Of a DNA stretch of 64,000 nucleotides, positions 24,338 to 31,408 are shown one piece after another; position 1 is the stretch's first letter; every line of letters starts with the position of its first letter. Origin of the DNA: Kitasatospora sp. NBC_01287 (lineage in GTDB: Bacteria > Actinomycetota > Actinomycetes > Streptomycetales > Streptomycetaceae). The translations under genes and the position numbers were made by a program. Below the pieces are notes generated by a model, which saw only the letters and a list, made by a program, of their open reading frames with translations, made no database searches and was not told the DNA's origin. The stretch spans positions 5,804,501-5,868,500 of the forward strand of contig NZ_JAPEPB010000001.1 in NCBI RefSeq assembly GCF_026340565.1, written 5' to 3'.

Positions 24338-25693
24338 TCAGTGCACCAGCAACTCGGTGGCGAGCACCGGGTCGCCCTTGGAGAGCTGGGTCGCCGACAG
24401 CGGCAGCGCGGCCCTGGCCCGCAGGTGCCGTTCGCGAGCGGCGGTCAGCGGCTCGCGCCCGACCACCTCGCCCCCGCGCACCAGCGGGACGTGCAGCGTG
24501 TACGGCGCCAGCTCCTGCGGCAGCGGCCCGGTGCCCACCACCTCGGCCTGCGCCACGCCCTCCGCGTCCGGTCGCCGGGCGGCCCACTTGCGCCCGCCCA
24601 CACTGGACTTGGCACCCGCCGAGCGCTTGGCCACCGGCACCAGCGGGGCGCCGGGGTCGGTCGAGCCGGCCCGGGCGACCAGCTTGTAGACCATCGCGCA
24701 GGTCGGGTGCCCGCTGCCGGTGACCAGGCTGGTGCCGACCCCGTAGCCGTCCACCGGGGCGGCGGCGAGCGCGGCGATCGCGTACTCGTCGAGGTCGGAG
24801 GTGACGATGATCCGGGTCCGCTCGGCGCCCAGCTCGTCCAGCTGGCGGCGGACCCGGTGGGCGAGCAGGGTCAGGTCACCGGAGTCGATCCGCACCGCGC
24901 CGAGCTCGGGGCCGGCCACCTCGACGGCGGTGCGCACCGCCTCGGCCAGGTCGTAGGTGTCCACCAGCAGGGTGGTGCCGGTGCCCATCGAGGCGAGCTG
25001 CGCGGTGAACGCGTCCCGTTCGCTGTCGTGCAGCAGGGTGAAGGCGTGTGCGGCGGTGCCGGTGGTCGGGATCCCGTGGGTGAAGCCGGCCTCCAGATCG
25101 GAGGTGGCGGCGAAGCCAGCGATGTAGGCCGCCCGCGCGGCGGCGACGGCGGCGCTCTCGTGGGCCCGGCGGGCGCCCATCTCGATGCACGGCCGCTCCC
25201 CTGCGGCGGCCGTCATCCGGGAGGCCGCGGCGGCGATCGCGGAGTCGAAGTTGAGGATGGAGAGGATCACCGTCTCCAGGATCACCGCCTCGGCGAAGGT
25301 GCCCTCCACGGTGAGCAGCGGCGAGCCGGGGAAGTAGACCTCACCCTCCGGGTAGCCGTGGATGTCGCCGCGGAAGCGGTAGTCGGCCAGCCAGCGCAGC
25401 GTCGGCTCGTCGACCACCCGCTGGTCGGCCAGCCAGTCCAGTTGCGCGGTGGTGAAGCGGAAGTTCTCCACCGCGTCCAGCACCCGGCCGGTGCCGGCCA
25501 GCACGCCGTAGCGGCGGCCCTCGGGCAGGCGCCGGGTGAAGACCTCGAAGACCGAGCGGCGGTGCGCCGCGCCGCTGCGCAGCGCGGCCTGCAGCATGGT
25601 CAGCTCGTAGCGGTCGGTGAGCAGCGCGGTCGAGCCGGCTGCCGGCGAGGTGGGCAGGGCGGAGCGTGCCGCCGCGATTGCCTGGGCGTCCAT
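24338..25693 (-). CDS. pncB: Nicotinate phosphoribosyltransferase
   Basis: 451 aa from ATG 25693; further upstream frame is not family-like. It makes nicotinate mononucleotide from nicotinate and PRPP. Visible motifs are LLTDRYELTMLQAAL at the start, SILNFDSAIAAAASRM, EMGARRAHESAAVAAARAAYIAGFAATS, and the phosphate-binding segment VRIDSGDLTLLAHRVRRQLDELG with TSDLDEYAIAAL. All belong to the NAPRTase family. It is followed by pncA. In M. tuberculosis the homologue pncB1 is also divergent from clpS. Confidence 0.95.
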   Translation of the reverse strand: MDAQAIAAARSALPTSPAAGSTALLTDRYELTMLQAALRSGAAHRRSVFEVFTRRLPEGRRYGVLAGTGRVLDAVENFRFTTAQLDWLADQRVVDEPTLRWLADYRFRGDIHGYPEGEVYFPGSPLLTVEGTFAEAVILETVILSILNFDSAIAAAASRMTAAAGERPCIEMGARRAHESAAVAAARAAYIAGFAATSDLEAGFTHGIPTTGTAAHAFTLLHDSERDAFTAQLASMGTGTTLLVDTYDLAEAVRTAVEVAGPELGAVRIDSGDLTLLAHRVRRQLDELGAERTRIIVTSDLDEYAIAALAAAPVDGYGVGTSLVTGSGHPTCAMVYKLVARAGSTDPGAPLVPVAKRSAGAKSSVGGRKWAARRPDAEGVAQAEVVGTGPLPQELAPYTLHVPLVRGGEVVGREPLTAARERHLRARAALPLSATQLSKGDPVLATELLVH

Positions 25694-25717
25694 GCGGATG
25701 ATGCTACTACCACTTAG

Positions 25718-25730
25718 CGTCAGTTTGACG
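25718..25730. promoter_or_regulatory. Inverted repeat in the pncB promoter
   Basis: CGTCA-GTT-TGACG is a perfect 5+3+5 palindrome 25 bp upstream of the pncB start codon. TAGCAT on the minus strand lies between it and the start and could be the -10. It is a plausible operator for an NAD-responsive repressor; no regulator is identified. Confidence 0.4.
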
Positions 25731-25890
25731 ATTTCTGGTCCGGTGAGTTCCGCGGAGGATGCCGGCTCGCGCGCGGCGGCCGGGTCGGAATCGCTCCGAG
25801 GTCCCCCGGATGGCAGCATGGGAGGTCAGAGGAGCCGTGCCGGGCCATGCCCGGTCCCCGTCGAGCCACCCCCGGTGAGGAGAGCCAGTC

Positions 25891-26184
25891 GTGAGTGTCG
25901 CGCCGGCCGAGATCGAACGCCCCGAGGCCGAGAGCCTCCCGGTGGCAGAGCCGGACACTCCGTGGGTGACCATCGTCCACAACGATCCGGTCAATCTGAT
26001 GAGCTATGTCCTCTACGTCTTCCAGGCCTACTTCGGCTACCCGAAGGAGAAGGCCCGCAAGCTGATGATGGACGTCCACACCCGTGGTCGCGCGGTGGTC
26101 TCCAGCGGGACCCGCGAGGAGATGGAGCGGGACGTCCAGGCCATGCACGGCTACGGCCTGTGGGCCACGCTGCAGCACGACTGA
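25891..26184 (+). CDS. clpS: ATP-dependent Clp protease adaptor ClpS
   Basis: 97 aa from GTG after GGTGAGGAG. ClpS delivers N-degron substrates to ClpC/ClpAP. The core is intact: PWVTIVHNDPVNLMSYVLYVF (with the DP..N binding-pocket residues), KLMMDVHTRGRAVVSSGTREEMERDVQAMHGYGL. Length is normal. It is divergent from pncB and followed by a DUF2017 gene, a conserved actinobacterial arrangement. Confidence 0.96.
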   Translation: MSVAPAEIERPEAESLPVAEPDTPWVTIVHNDPVNLMSYVLYVFQAYFGYPKEKARKLMMDVHTRGRAVVSSGTREEMERDVQAMHGYGLWATLQHD

Positions 26185-26275
26185 CCGGCGCGGCCGGTCA
26201 GCTGAGCACCCGTCGGTCGGCAGCGCAGGCCGCCCGACCCACCGACACCTACGAGAACCGGACGGTTACCTGACG

Positions 26276-26860
26276 ATGGCTGGGTTGTTCGAGCGGACCC
26301 GCGACGGCAGCGCGGCGATCGCGCTGGAGGAGGTGGAGGCCGCCATCCTCCGCTCCCTCGAGGTGCAGATGCTGGAGCTGATCGGGCCCGGCCCGGGGGC
26401 CGCACCCGGTGCCGACACCGACCCGCTCGCCGCACTCTTCGCCGAGGGGCCGACCGAGGCGCCCAGCGACCCCGCGGTGGCTAGGCTCTTCCCCGACGCC
26501 TACGGCGAGCCGGGGCAGGCGGCGGACGCCGGGACCAAGGCGGCGGCCGGTGAGTTCCGCCGCTACACCGAGCCGGACCTGCGCACCCGCAAGCGCGAGG
26601 ACGCGCTGCTGGTGATCCGTTCGCTGGACACCCTGGGGGACGGCGGCGGGGTGCTGCGGCCCGCCGCCCAGGAGTGCCCGCGGTGGCTGGGTGCGCTCAA
26701 CGACCTGCGGCTCACGCTCGGCGTGCGACTGGAGGTCACCGAGGAGGACGAGCAGGGGCTGTACGACCTGCCGGACGCCGACGAGCGCAAGCCGCTGGTG
26801 ATGGCCTACCTCTGGCTGGGGGCGATGCAGGAGTCGCTGCTGGAGGCGATGGCGGGCTGA
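26276..26860 (+). CDS. DUF2017 protein, ClpS neighbour
   Basis: 194 aa. DUF2017 proteins are actinobacterial and nearly always encoded next to clpS; the M. tuberculosis counterpart is Rv1332. Visible features: ALEEVEAAILRSLEVQMLELIG, a Pro/Ala-rich loop, PDAYGEPGQAA, TEPDLRTRKREDALLVIRSLD, and LGVRLEVTEEDEQ near the end. It is mainly alpha-helical and cytoplasmic with no catalytic motif. Its function is not known; the context suggests a role in ClpS/Clp proteolysis or its regulation. Confidence 0.88.
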   Translation: MAGLFERTRDGSAAIALEEVEAAILRSLEVQMLELIGPGPGAAPGADTDPLAALFAEGPTEAPSDPAVARLFPDAYGEPGQAADAGTKAAAGEFRRYTEPDLRTRKREDALLVIRSLDTLGDGGGVLRPAAQECPRWLGALNDLRLTLGVRLEVTEEDEQGLYDLPDADERKPLVMAYLWLGAMQESLLEAMAG

Positions 26861-27040
26861 CCCGGGGCGGCCCGCCCTGGCGAGGCCTGTCCCGGGGTGG
26901 TCCGTGCCGGGTGGTCCGTGCCGGGGTGGGTCCGCCGCGTCGCGGGTGGCGACCGGCTCTGTCGCGGTCGGTGTCCAGCGCGGCGACCAGGGAGCGGACA
27001 GCGGCCCGGGCGCCGCCTGGCCGGGCCCTATCCTGGCCGC

Positions 27041-27472
27041 ATGCTGACCATCACCCGAGAGCTGCACGACGCGATCGTCGCCCACGCGCGCGCCGACCAC
27101 CCGGACGAGGCCTGCGGGGTCGTCGCGGGTCCGGTCGGCAGCGGCCGCCCGGAGCGCTTCATCCCGATGCTGAACGCGGCTCGTTCGCCCACCTTCTACG
27201 AGTTCGACTCGGCGGACCTGTTCAAGCTCTACCGGGAGATGGACGACCGGGACGAGGAGCCGGTGGTCATCTACCACTCGCACACCGCCACCGAGGCCTA
27301 CCCGTCGCGCACCGACGTCAGCTACGCCTCCGAGCCGAACGCCCACTACGTGCTCGTCTCCACCGCCGAGGGCACCGGCGAGGGCGACCCGTTCCAGTTC
27401 CGCTCGTTCCGCATCGTGGATGGCGTGATCACGGAGGAAGACGTCGAGGTGCTCGACACCCCGGCCGCCTGA
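27041..27472 (+). CDS. mec: JAMM/MPN metalloprotease of the Mec family
   Basis: 143 aa. The JAMM motif is complete: Glu in HPDEACGVVAG, then HSHTATEAYPSRTD (HxH...S..D zinc ligands). The M. tuberculosis homologue Mec (Rv1334) releases cysteine from the CysO-cysteine adduct. It is followed by cysO and cysM, as in mycobacteria. TATCCT lies 6 bp before the ATG and no ribosome binding site is seen, so the mRNA may be leaderless. In this genome it may also trim the two residues after the CysO Gly-Gly (see findings). Confidence 0.9.
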   Translation: MLTITRELHDAIVAHARADHPDEACGVVAGPVGSGRPERFIPMLNAARSPTFYEFDSADLFKLYREMDDRDEEPVVIYHSHTATEAYPSRTDVSYASEPNAHYVLVSTAEGTGEGDPFQFRSFRIVDGVITEEDVEVLDTPAA

Positions 27473-27527
27473 CCGGCACACCGGGCACGGCTGAGGGGCG
27501 GTGGGCGGGGCCATGGGGCACATCTCA

Positions 27528-27595
27528 CAGGTCGACACGAAAGCATCCGACCTGCGAGACGGGCATGGAGGATCCGGGGCGGGAATCTATACGAT
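27528..27595 (+). promoter_or_regulatory. Promoter region of the cysO leader with inverted repeat
   Basis: CAGGTCG (27528-27534) and CGACCTG (27548-27554) form a 7-bp inverted repeat with a 13-bp spacer. TACGAT (27590-27595) is a good -10 placed 6 bp before the leader peptide ATG. The inverted repeat could bind a sulfur-responsive regulator; this is inference. Confidence 0.4.
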
Positions 27596-27601
27596 GAGCC
27601 C

Positions 27602-27706
27602 ATGCGTTCCGTCGATGTGAGCTTCCAGGCCCCGGGCATCCGCCTCGTGGCGCGCCTGCACATCGACCTGTGCCGGCATGCCGCGGCGATCTGTCCCGAC
27701 GCCTGA
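27602..27706 (+). CDS. Putative leader peptide for cysteine-biosynthesis genes
   Basis: 34 aa, below usual ORF thresholds. It contains LVARLHIDLCRHAAAIC, the pattern shared by actinobacterial leader peptides found upstream of sulfur and cysteine genes (from memory, an Arg/His-Asp-Leu-Cys-Arg core). Two Cys codons sit near the end, suited to cysteine-sensing attenuation. The ATG follows a -10 box by 6 bp, so the transcript would begin with the peptide. cysO starts 127 bp further on, after a G/C-rich stretch that could fold into alternative hairpins. Confidence 0.75.
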   Translation: MRSVDVSFQAPGIRLVARLHIDLCRHAAAICPDA

Positions 27707-27833
27707 GTCCTGCCCGCCCGGCCGGCGAGCCGCGCGCCAGCGCCCTCGCCCGTCACCGATCGCCCGTCACGAAGCCAGTACCGCCCCTGCCGCGCGCCCG
27801 CGGCCCCACCACCACCTGTCCAGGAGCGCAGCC

Positions 27834-28112
27834 ATGGCCATCGAGGTCCGCATCCCCACCATCCTCCGTACCTACACCGACGGCGCCAAGGCCGTCGAGG
27901 GCAGCGGGAGCAACCTTCAGGAGCTCATCGCCGACCTCGATGTCCGCCACCCGGGCATCGCCGACCGGCTGCTGGACAAGGGCGACCTTCGCCGCTTCGT
28001 CAACGTCTACCTGAACGACGAGGACGTCCGCTTCCTGGAGGGCATCACCACCGGCATCAAGGACGGCGACAGCGTCACCATCCTCCCGGCGGTGGCCGGC
28101 GGCGCCGAGTAA
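27834..28112 (+). CDS. cysO: Sulfur-carrier protein CysO (ThiS/MoaD fold)
   Basis: 92 aa. It closely follows the M. tuberculosis CysO pattern: IPTILRTYTDGAKAVEGSG, RRFVNVYLNDEDVRFLEG, DGDSVTILPAVAGG. CysO carries a C-terminal thiocarboxylate that CysM uses to make a CysO-cysteine adduct. Unlike the mycobacterial protein, the Gly-Gly is not terminal; Ala-Glu follows, so the tail must be removed before activation. The ATG follows AGGAG (27822-27826). Its stop codon overlaps the cysM start (TAATG), giving translational coupling. Confidence 0.95.
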   Translation: MAIEVRIPTILRTYTDGAKAVEGSGSNLQELIADLDVRHPGIADRLLDKGDLRRFVNVYLNDEDVRFLEGITTGIKDGDSVTILPAVAGGAE

Positions 28113-29080
28113 TGCGTTACGACAGCCCGCTCGAAGCCGTCGGCAACACCCCGTTGGTGCGACTGCCCCGGCTCTCCGCCGCCGTGCCCGGCAACGCGGA
28201 GGGCCTGGTCACGCTCTGGGCGAAGCTGGAGGACCGCAACCCGACCGGCTCGATCAAGGACCGTCCGGCGCTGCACATGATCGAGCGGGCCGAGGCGGCC
28301 GGCCGCCTCACCCCGGGGTGCACCGTGCTGGAGCCGACCAGCGGGAACACCGGCATCTCGCTCGCCATGGCGGCCAAGCTCAAGGGCTACCGGATGGTCT
28401 GCGTGATGCCGGAGAACACCAGCGAGGAGCGGCGCGAACTGCTCCGGATGTGGGGCGCGGAGATCATCTCCTCGCCCGCGGCCGGCGGGTCGAACACCGC
28501 GGTGCGGGTGGCCAAGGAACTGGCCGCCGAGCACCCCGACTGGGTGATGCTCTACCAGTACGGCAACCCGGACAACGCGGGCGCGCACTACGCCGGCACC
28601 GGTCCGGAGATCCTGGCCGACCTGCCCGGGGTGACCCACTTCGTCGCGGGCCTGGGCACCACCGGGACCCTGATGGGCGTCGGCCGCTACCTGCGCGAGA
28701 AGGTGCCCGGCGTGCAGATCGTCGCCGCCGAGCCGCGCTACGACGACCTGGTCTACGGGCTGCGCAACCTGGACGAGGGCTTCGTGCCCGAGCTGTACGA
28801 CGCCGACGTGCTCAGCACGCGGTTCAGCGTCGGCTCGGCCGACTCCGTCCGCCGCACCCGTGAACTCCTGGCCGAGGAGGGCATCTTCGCGGGTGTCTCG
28901 ACCGGCGCGATCCTGCATGCCGCGATCGGCGTCGGCCGGCGCGCCGCCGAGGCCGGCGAGCGTGCGGACATCGTCTTCGTCGTGCCGGACGGCGGGTGGA
29001 AGTACCTCTCCACCGGGATCTACACCGCCGCCAGCACGGAGGACGCGGTCGAGTTGTTGCAGGGGCAGCTCTGGGCTTGA
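28112..29080 (+). CDS. cysM: CysO-dependent cysteine synthase CysM
   Basis: 322 aa. This fold-type II PLP enzyme has Lys49 in NPTGSIKDRPALHM as the PLP Schiff base, TSGNTGIS as the substrate loop, and GTTGTLMGVGRYL as the phosphate-binding loop. The CysM of M. tuberculosis uses O-phosphoserine plus CysO-thiocarboxylate instead of sulfide; the operon with cysO and mec supports the same chemistry here. The start overlaps the cysO stop. A long perfect hairpin 34 bp after the stop ends the operon. Confidence 0.95.
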   Translation: MRYDSPLEAVGNTPLVRLPRLSAAVPGNAEGLVTLWAKLEDRNPTGSIKDRPALHMIERAEAAGRLTPGCTVLEPTSGNTGISLAMAAKLKGYRMVCVMPENTSEERRELLRMWGAEIISSPAAGGSNTAVRVAKELAAEHPDWVMLYQYGNPDNAGAHYAGTGPEILADLPGVTHFVAGLGTTGTLMGVGRYLREKVPGVQIVAAEPRYDDLVYGLRNLDEGFVPELYDADVLSTRFSVGSADSVRRTRELLAEEGIFAGVSTGAILHAAIGVGRRAAEAGERADIVFVVPDGGWKYLSTGIYTAASTEDAVELLQGQLWA

Positions 29081-29114
29081 TGGTCGTCGGGGTCGGCGTC
29101 GGGGTTGGGATGAC

Positions 29115-29170
29115 GGCTGGCGAATGACGGCTGACAGATTTCAGATTCTGTCAGCCGTCATTCGCCAGCC
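29115..29170 (+). terminator. 24-bp perfect hairpin after cysM
   Basis: Perfect 24-bp inverted repeat (29115-29138 and 29147-29170) with an 8-nt loop. It is followed by several GTCAGCC/CGTCAGC copies (29178-29240) that repeat part of the stem. There is no T tract. It separates cysM from the convergent PemK/MazF-like gene and can end both transcripts. Confidence 0.85.
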
Positions 29171-29255
29171 GATTCTCGTCAGCCGTCAGCCGTCAGCCGT
29201 CATTTGCCAGACGTCGGCTGACGCCCGTCACCCGTCAGCAGCCACCCGCCCCCGC

Positions 29256-29849
29256 TCACCGCACCGCCCTCTGCACCCGCGCCCAGGTCTGCGCGTCCAC
29301 CGGCCCGACCCGCCGCCGGAACGCGGTCAGCGGCACCTCGCGCAGTTCGTCCGTCTCCAGCCAACTGGTCCGCCCCTGCGGGTCACCGACCGCGCCAGGT
29401 GGCAGGGCGAACACGCCGGGCAGCTCCGCGTGGTGCTTGCTGGTGATCTTCGCGACCGTGGCGGTGCGCCCGTTGAGCCGGAGTACCAGGCAGGGCCGGT
29501 CCTTGCTGCCCGGCCCGTCCTCGAACGGGACCTCCGCCCACCAGATCTCCTGCGCCGCAGGCCCGCCGGCACCGGTCCGCGGCCCGCCGCCCCGCGCGTC
29601 GCCGACCTGCGTCCGGCCGCCCCGCGTGCGTCCGCCCTGCGGCCCGTCCGTCCGCGCGCCCGGCTTCGCGGGCCGGTCCGGTCGGCGCGGGCGCGGTGCG
29701 GTGCCGCCCGGGCGACGGTTCCGGGTCGGCGGACGTCGGCCGCCGCGGCGGCGACGTCCGGCTGCGGCGCCGAAGCCGCCCAGCAGGCCCAGTGCGCCGA
29801 GGACGACCAGCACGATCAGGATCGCCGGGACGCCATGCGAGTGAATCAT
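29256..29849 (-). CDS. Membrane-anchored PemK/MazF-like protein
   Basis: 197 aa. Residues about 8-28 form one TM (AILIVLVVLGALGLLGGFGAA). Residues 30-100 are a very basic Arg/Gly/Pro-rich linker. The C-terminal 95 residues resemble the PemK/MazF fold: EIWWAEVPFEDGPGSKDRPCLVLRLNGRTATVAKIT. MazF toxins cut mRNA, but here the protein is tethered to the membrane and no antitoxin gene sits next to it. It may be a derived RNA-binding or RNA-cleaving protein; the function is not established. Confidence 0.75.
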   Translation of the reverse strand: MIHSHGVPAILIVLVVLGALGLLGGFGAAAGRRRRGGRRPPTRNRRPGGTAPRPRRPDRPAKPGARTDGPQGGRTRGGRTQVGDARGGGPRTGAGGPAAQEIWWAEVPFEDGPGSKDRPCLVLRLNGRTATVAKITSKHHAELPGVFALPPGAVGDPQGRTSWLETDELREVPLTAFRRRVGPVDAQTWARVQRAVR

Positions 29850-30081
29850 GTGCTGACCGTACCGGCTGTGACAGTTGACGATTTATCCGTTCGCTGCTCC
29901 CGCTCTGTCACGGAACGACTACGGAGCCCGCCGCGCACACCCCACCGGCGCCCCGCCGGAAAGGCTGGTCACGCATCAGCGACCGGTCCAGCCGACCGGT
30001 CCGGCCAGCCGGCCGACCTCGGACCTCCCGTGCCCGCGCGAGCCGGAGGCCGGCCCTCGGCACACCCGGAGGTGGCGCCAG

Positions 30082-30282
30082 ATGAGCAGCCAGCAGAGCA
30101 GCGGCGAAGTGTGGTCCTACGCCGAGATCGCCCGCCATATCGGCGTCCAGACCGACACCGTCCGCAACTACCGCCGGCACGGGCTGCTGCCCGATCCCGC
30201 CTTCGTCGACCAGGGCGGTCACCCGCGCTGGTACGCCGAGACCATCCGGGCCTGGGCCCGCCGCCGCCCCGGCCACCGCTGA
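30082..30282 (+). CDS. Small MerR/BldC-like DNA-binding protein
   Basis: 66 aa, close to the size of BldC. It has a single winged helix-turn-helix: VWSYAEIARHIGVQTDTVRNYRRHGLLPDP, then GGHPRWYAETIRAWARRRPG. BldC-type proteins bind DNA as cooperative repeats and control development; excisionases have the same fold. The sequence is not BldC itself. The ATG follows GGAGGTGG (30070-30077). It is divergent from the PemK/MazF-like gene with 232 bp between; TTGACG at 29875-29880 could be a -35 box. Confidence 0.82.
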   Translation: MSSQQSSGEVWSYAEIARHIGVQTDTVRNYRRHGLLPDPAFVDQGGHPRWYAETIRAWARRRPGHR

Positions 30283-30508
30283 CCGCACCGCCCGTTCGGA
30301 AGCCGTCCCGGGCCCGCGCGTGACCCGAGCGCGCGGGCCCGTCCCCACGCCGCCCCGTTCTGGTGATTCCAGCCACAGCCCGGCACGGGGACGGGGGCAA
30401 AGTGCCGCTCCGCCCTTACCCTCGACACGCGACCGCTGCAGCTACCCGCCGGTGTGACCCGGCGGTAATCGGTGTGCGCGGGGACCTGGATCCGGCGGAG
30501 GGGCTCGG

Positions 30509-31255
30509 ATGAAACTGACTGTGGTGGGGTGCTCGGGCAGCTTCCCGTCGCCCGAATCGCCCTGCTCCAGCTACCTGGTCGAGGCCGACGGCTACCGCCT
30601 CGTCATCGACCTCGGCAACGGTGCGCTCGGCGCCCTGCAGAACCACGTCGGCCTCTACGAGGTGGACGCCGTCGCGCTCAGCCACCTGCACGCCGACCAC
30701 TGCATCGACCTGTGCGCCTACTGGGTGGCCCGCAACTACCGCCAGGAGGGCTGCCCCGACCCGCTGCCCGTCTACGGCCCGCGGGACACGCCCGGTCGCC
30801 TGGCCCGCGCGTACGACATGCCGGAGCGCCCCGGGATGACCGAGGTCTTCGACTTCCACACCCTCACCCCCGGCCGCTTCGCGCTGGGTCCGCTGAGCGT
30901 CACCGCCGTTCAGGTCAACCACCCGGTGGAGGCCTACGCCTTCCGGATCGAGCACGGCGACCGCTCGCTGGTCTACTCCGGCGACACCGGGGAGAGTCCG
31001 GAGCTGGTCGAGCTGGCCCGGGACACCGACCTCTTCCTCTGCGAGGCCGCCTACACCGACGGCCGGGAGACCTACCGGGCGATCCACCTCAACGGCCGCG
31101 AGGCAGGCGAGCACGCCGCCGCCGCCCGGGCCCGCCGCCTGGTGCTCACCCACATCCCGCCGTGGACCGATCCGCAGCGCAACCTGCGCGACGCCGAGGC
31201 CGCCTACCAGGGCCCGGTCGAGCTGGCCAAGGCCGGCGCGGTCTACGAGGTCTGA
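30509..31255 (+). CDS. Metallo-beta-lactamase fold hydrolase, Rv1339-like
   Basis: 248 aa. It has the MBL zinc motif HLHADHC, later His in VNHPVEAYAF, Asp in YSGDTGESP, and a C-terminal His (LTHIPPWTD). This is the RNase Z/phosphodiesterase branch. Gene order matches the M. tuberculosis block in which the homologue Rv1339 is reported to hydrolyse cyclic AMP, so a cyclic-nucleotide phosphodiesterase role is plausible. An alternative is RNA 3' processing. It is upstream of rph in mycobacteria, while here the PTS cluster intervenes. Confidence 0.88.
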   Translation: MKLTVVGCSGSFPSPESPCSSYLVEADGYRLVIDLGNGALGALQNHVGLYEVDAVALSHLHADHCIDLCAYWVARNYRQEGCPDPLPVYGPRDTPGRLARAYDMPERPGMTEVFDFHTLTPGRFALGPLSVTAVQVNHPVEAYAFRIEHGDRSLVYSGDTGESPELVELARDTDLFLCEAAYTDGRETYRAIHLNGREAGEHAAAARARRLVLTHIPPWTDPQRNLRDAEAAYQGPVELAKAGAVYEV

Positions 31256-31340
31256 CACCTCCCGCGTCCGCGCCCAGGGCGCGCACGCGCGAGAGCTGGC
31301 AGCCCTCGGCCCGGATCCGCCATTCGTACCGCTCCCGGGC

Positions 31341-31394
31341 GCGCACGCGCGAGAGGGGCACCGGCCGCGGCCGGTGCCCCTCTCGCGCGTGCGC
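31341..31394. terminator. 26-bp palindromic bidirectional terminator
   Basis: Perfect 26-bp inverted repeat (31341-31366 and 31369-31394) with only 2 unpaired bases at the centre. It lies between the convergent MBL and nagE genes. A 19-bp direct copy of the outer left arm (GGGCGCGCACGCGCGAGAG) is found at 31277-31295 as well as 31337-31355, so an alternative, longer-loop hairpin can form. Confidence 0.88.
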
Positions 31395-31408
31395 TCAGGT
31401 ACGGCGGA

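Noticed and set aside
29256..30282. PemK-type toxin with the small HTH protein as antitoxin
   Set aside because: The genes are divergent with 232 bp between, not a co-transcribed antitoxin-toxin pair, and the HTH protein is BldC-like.
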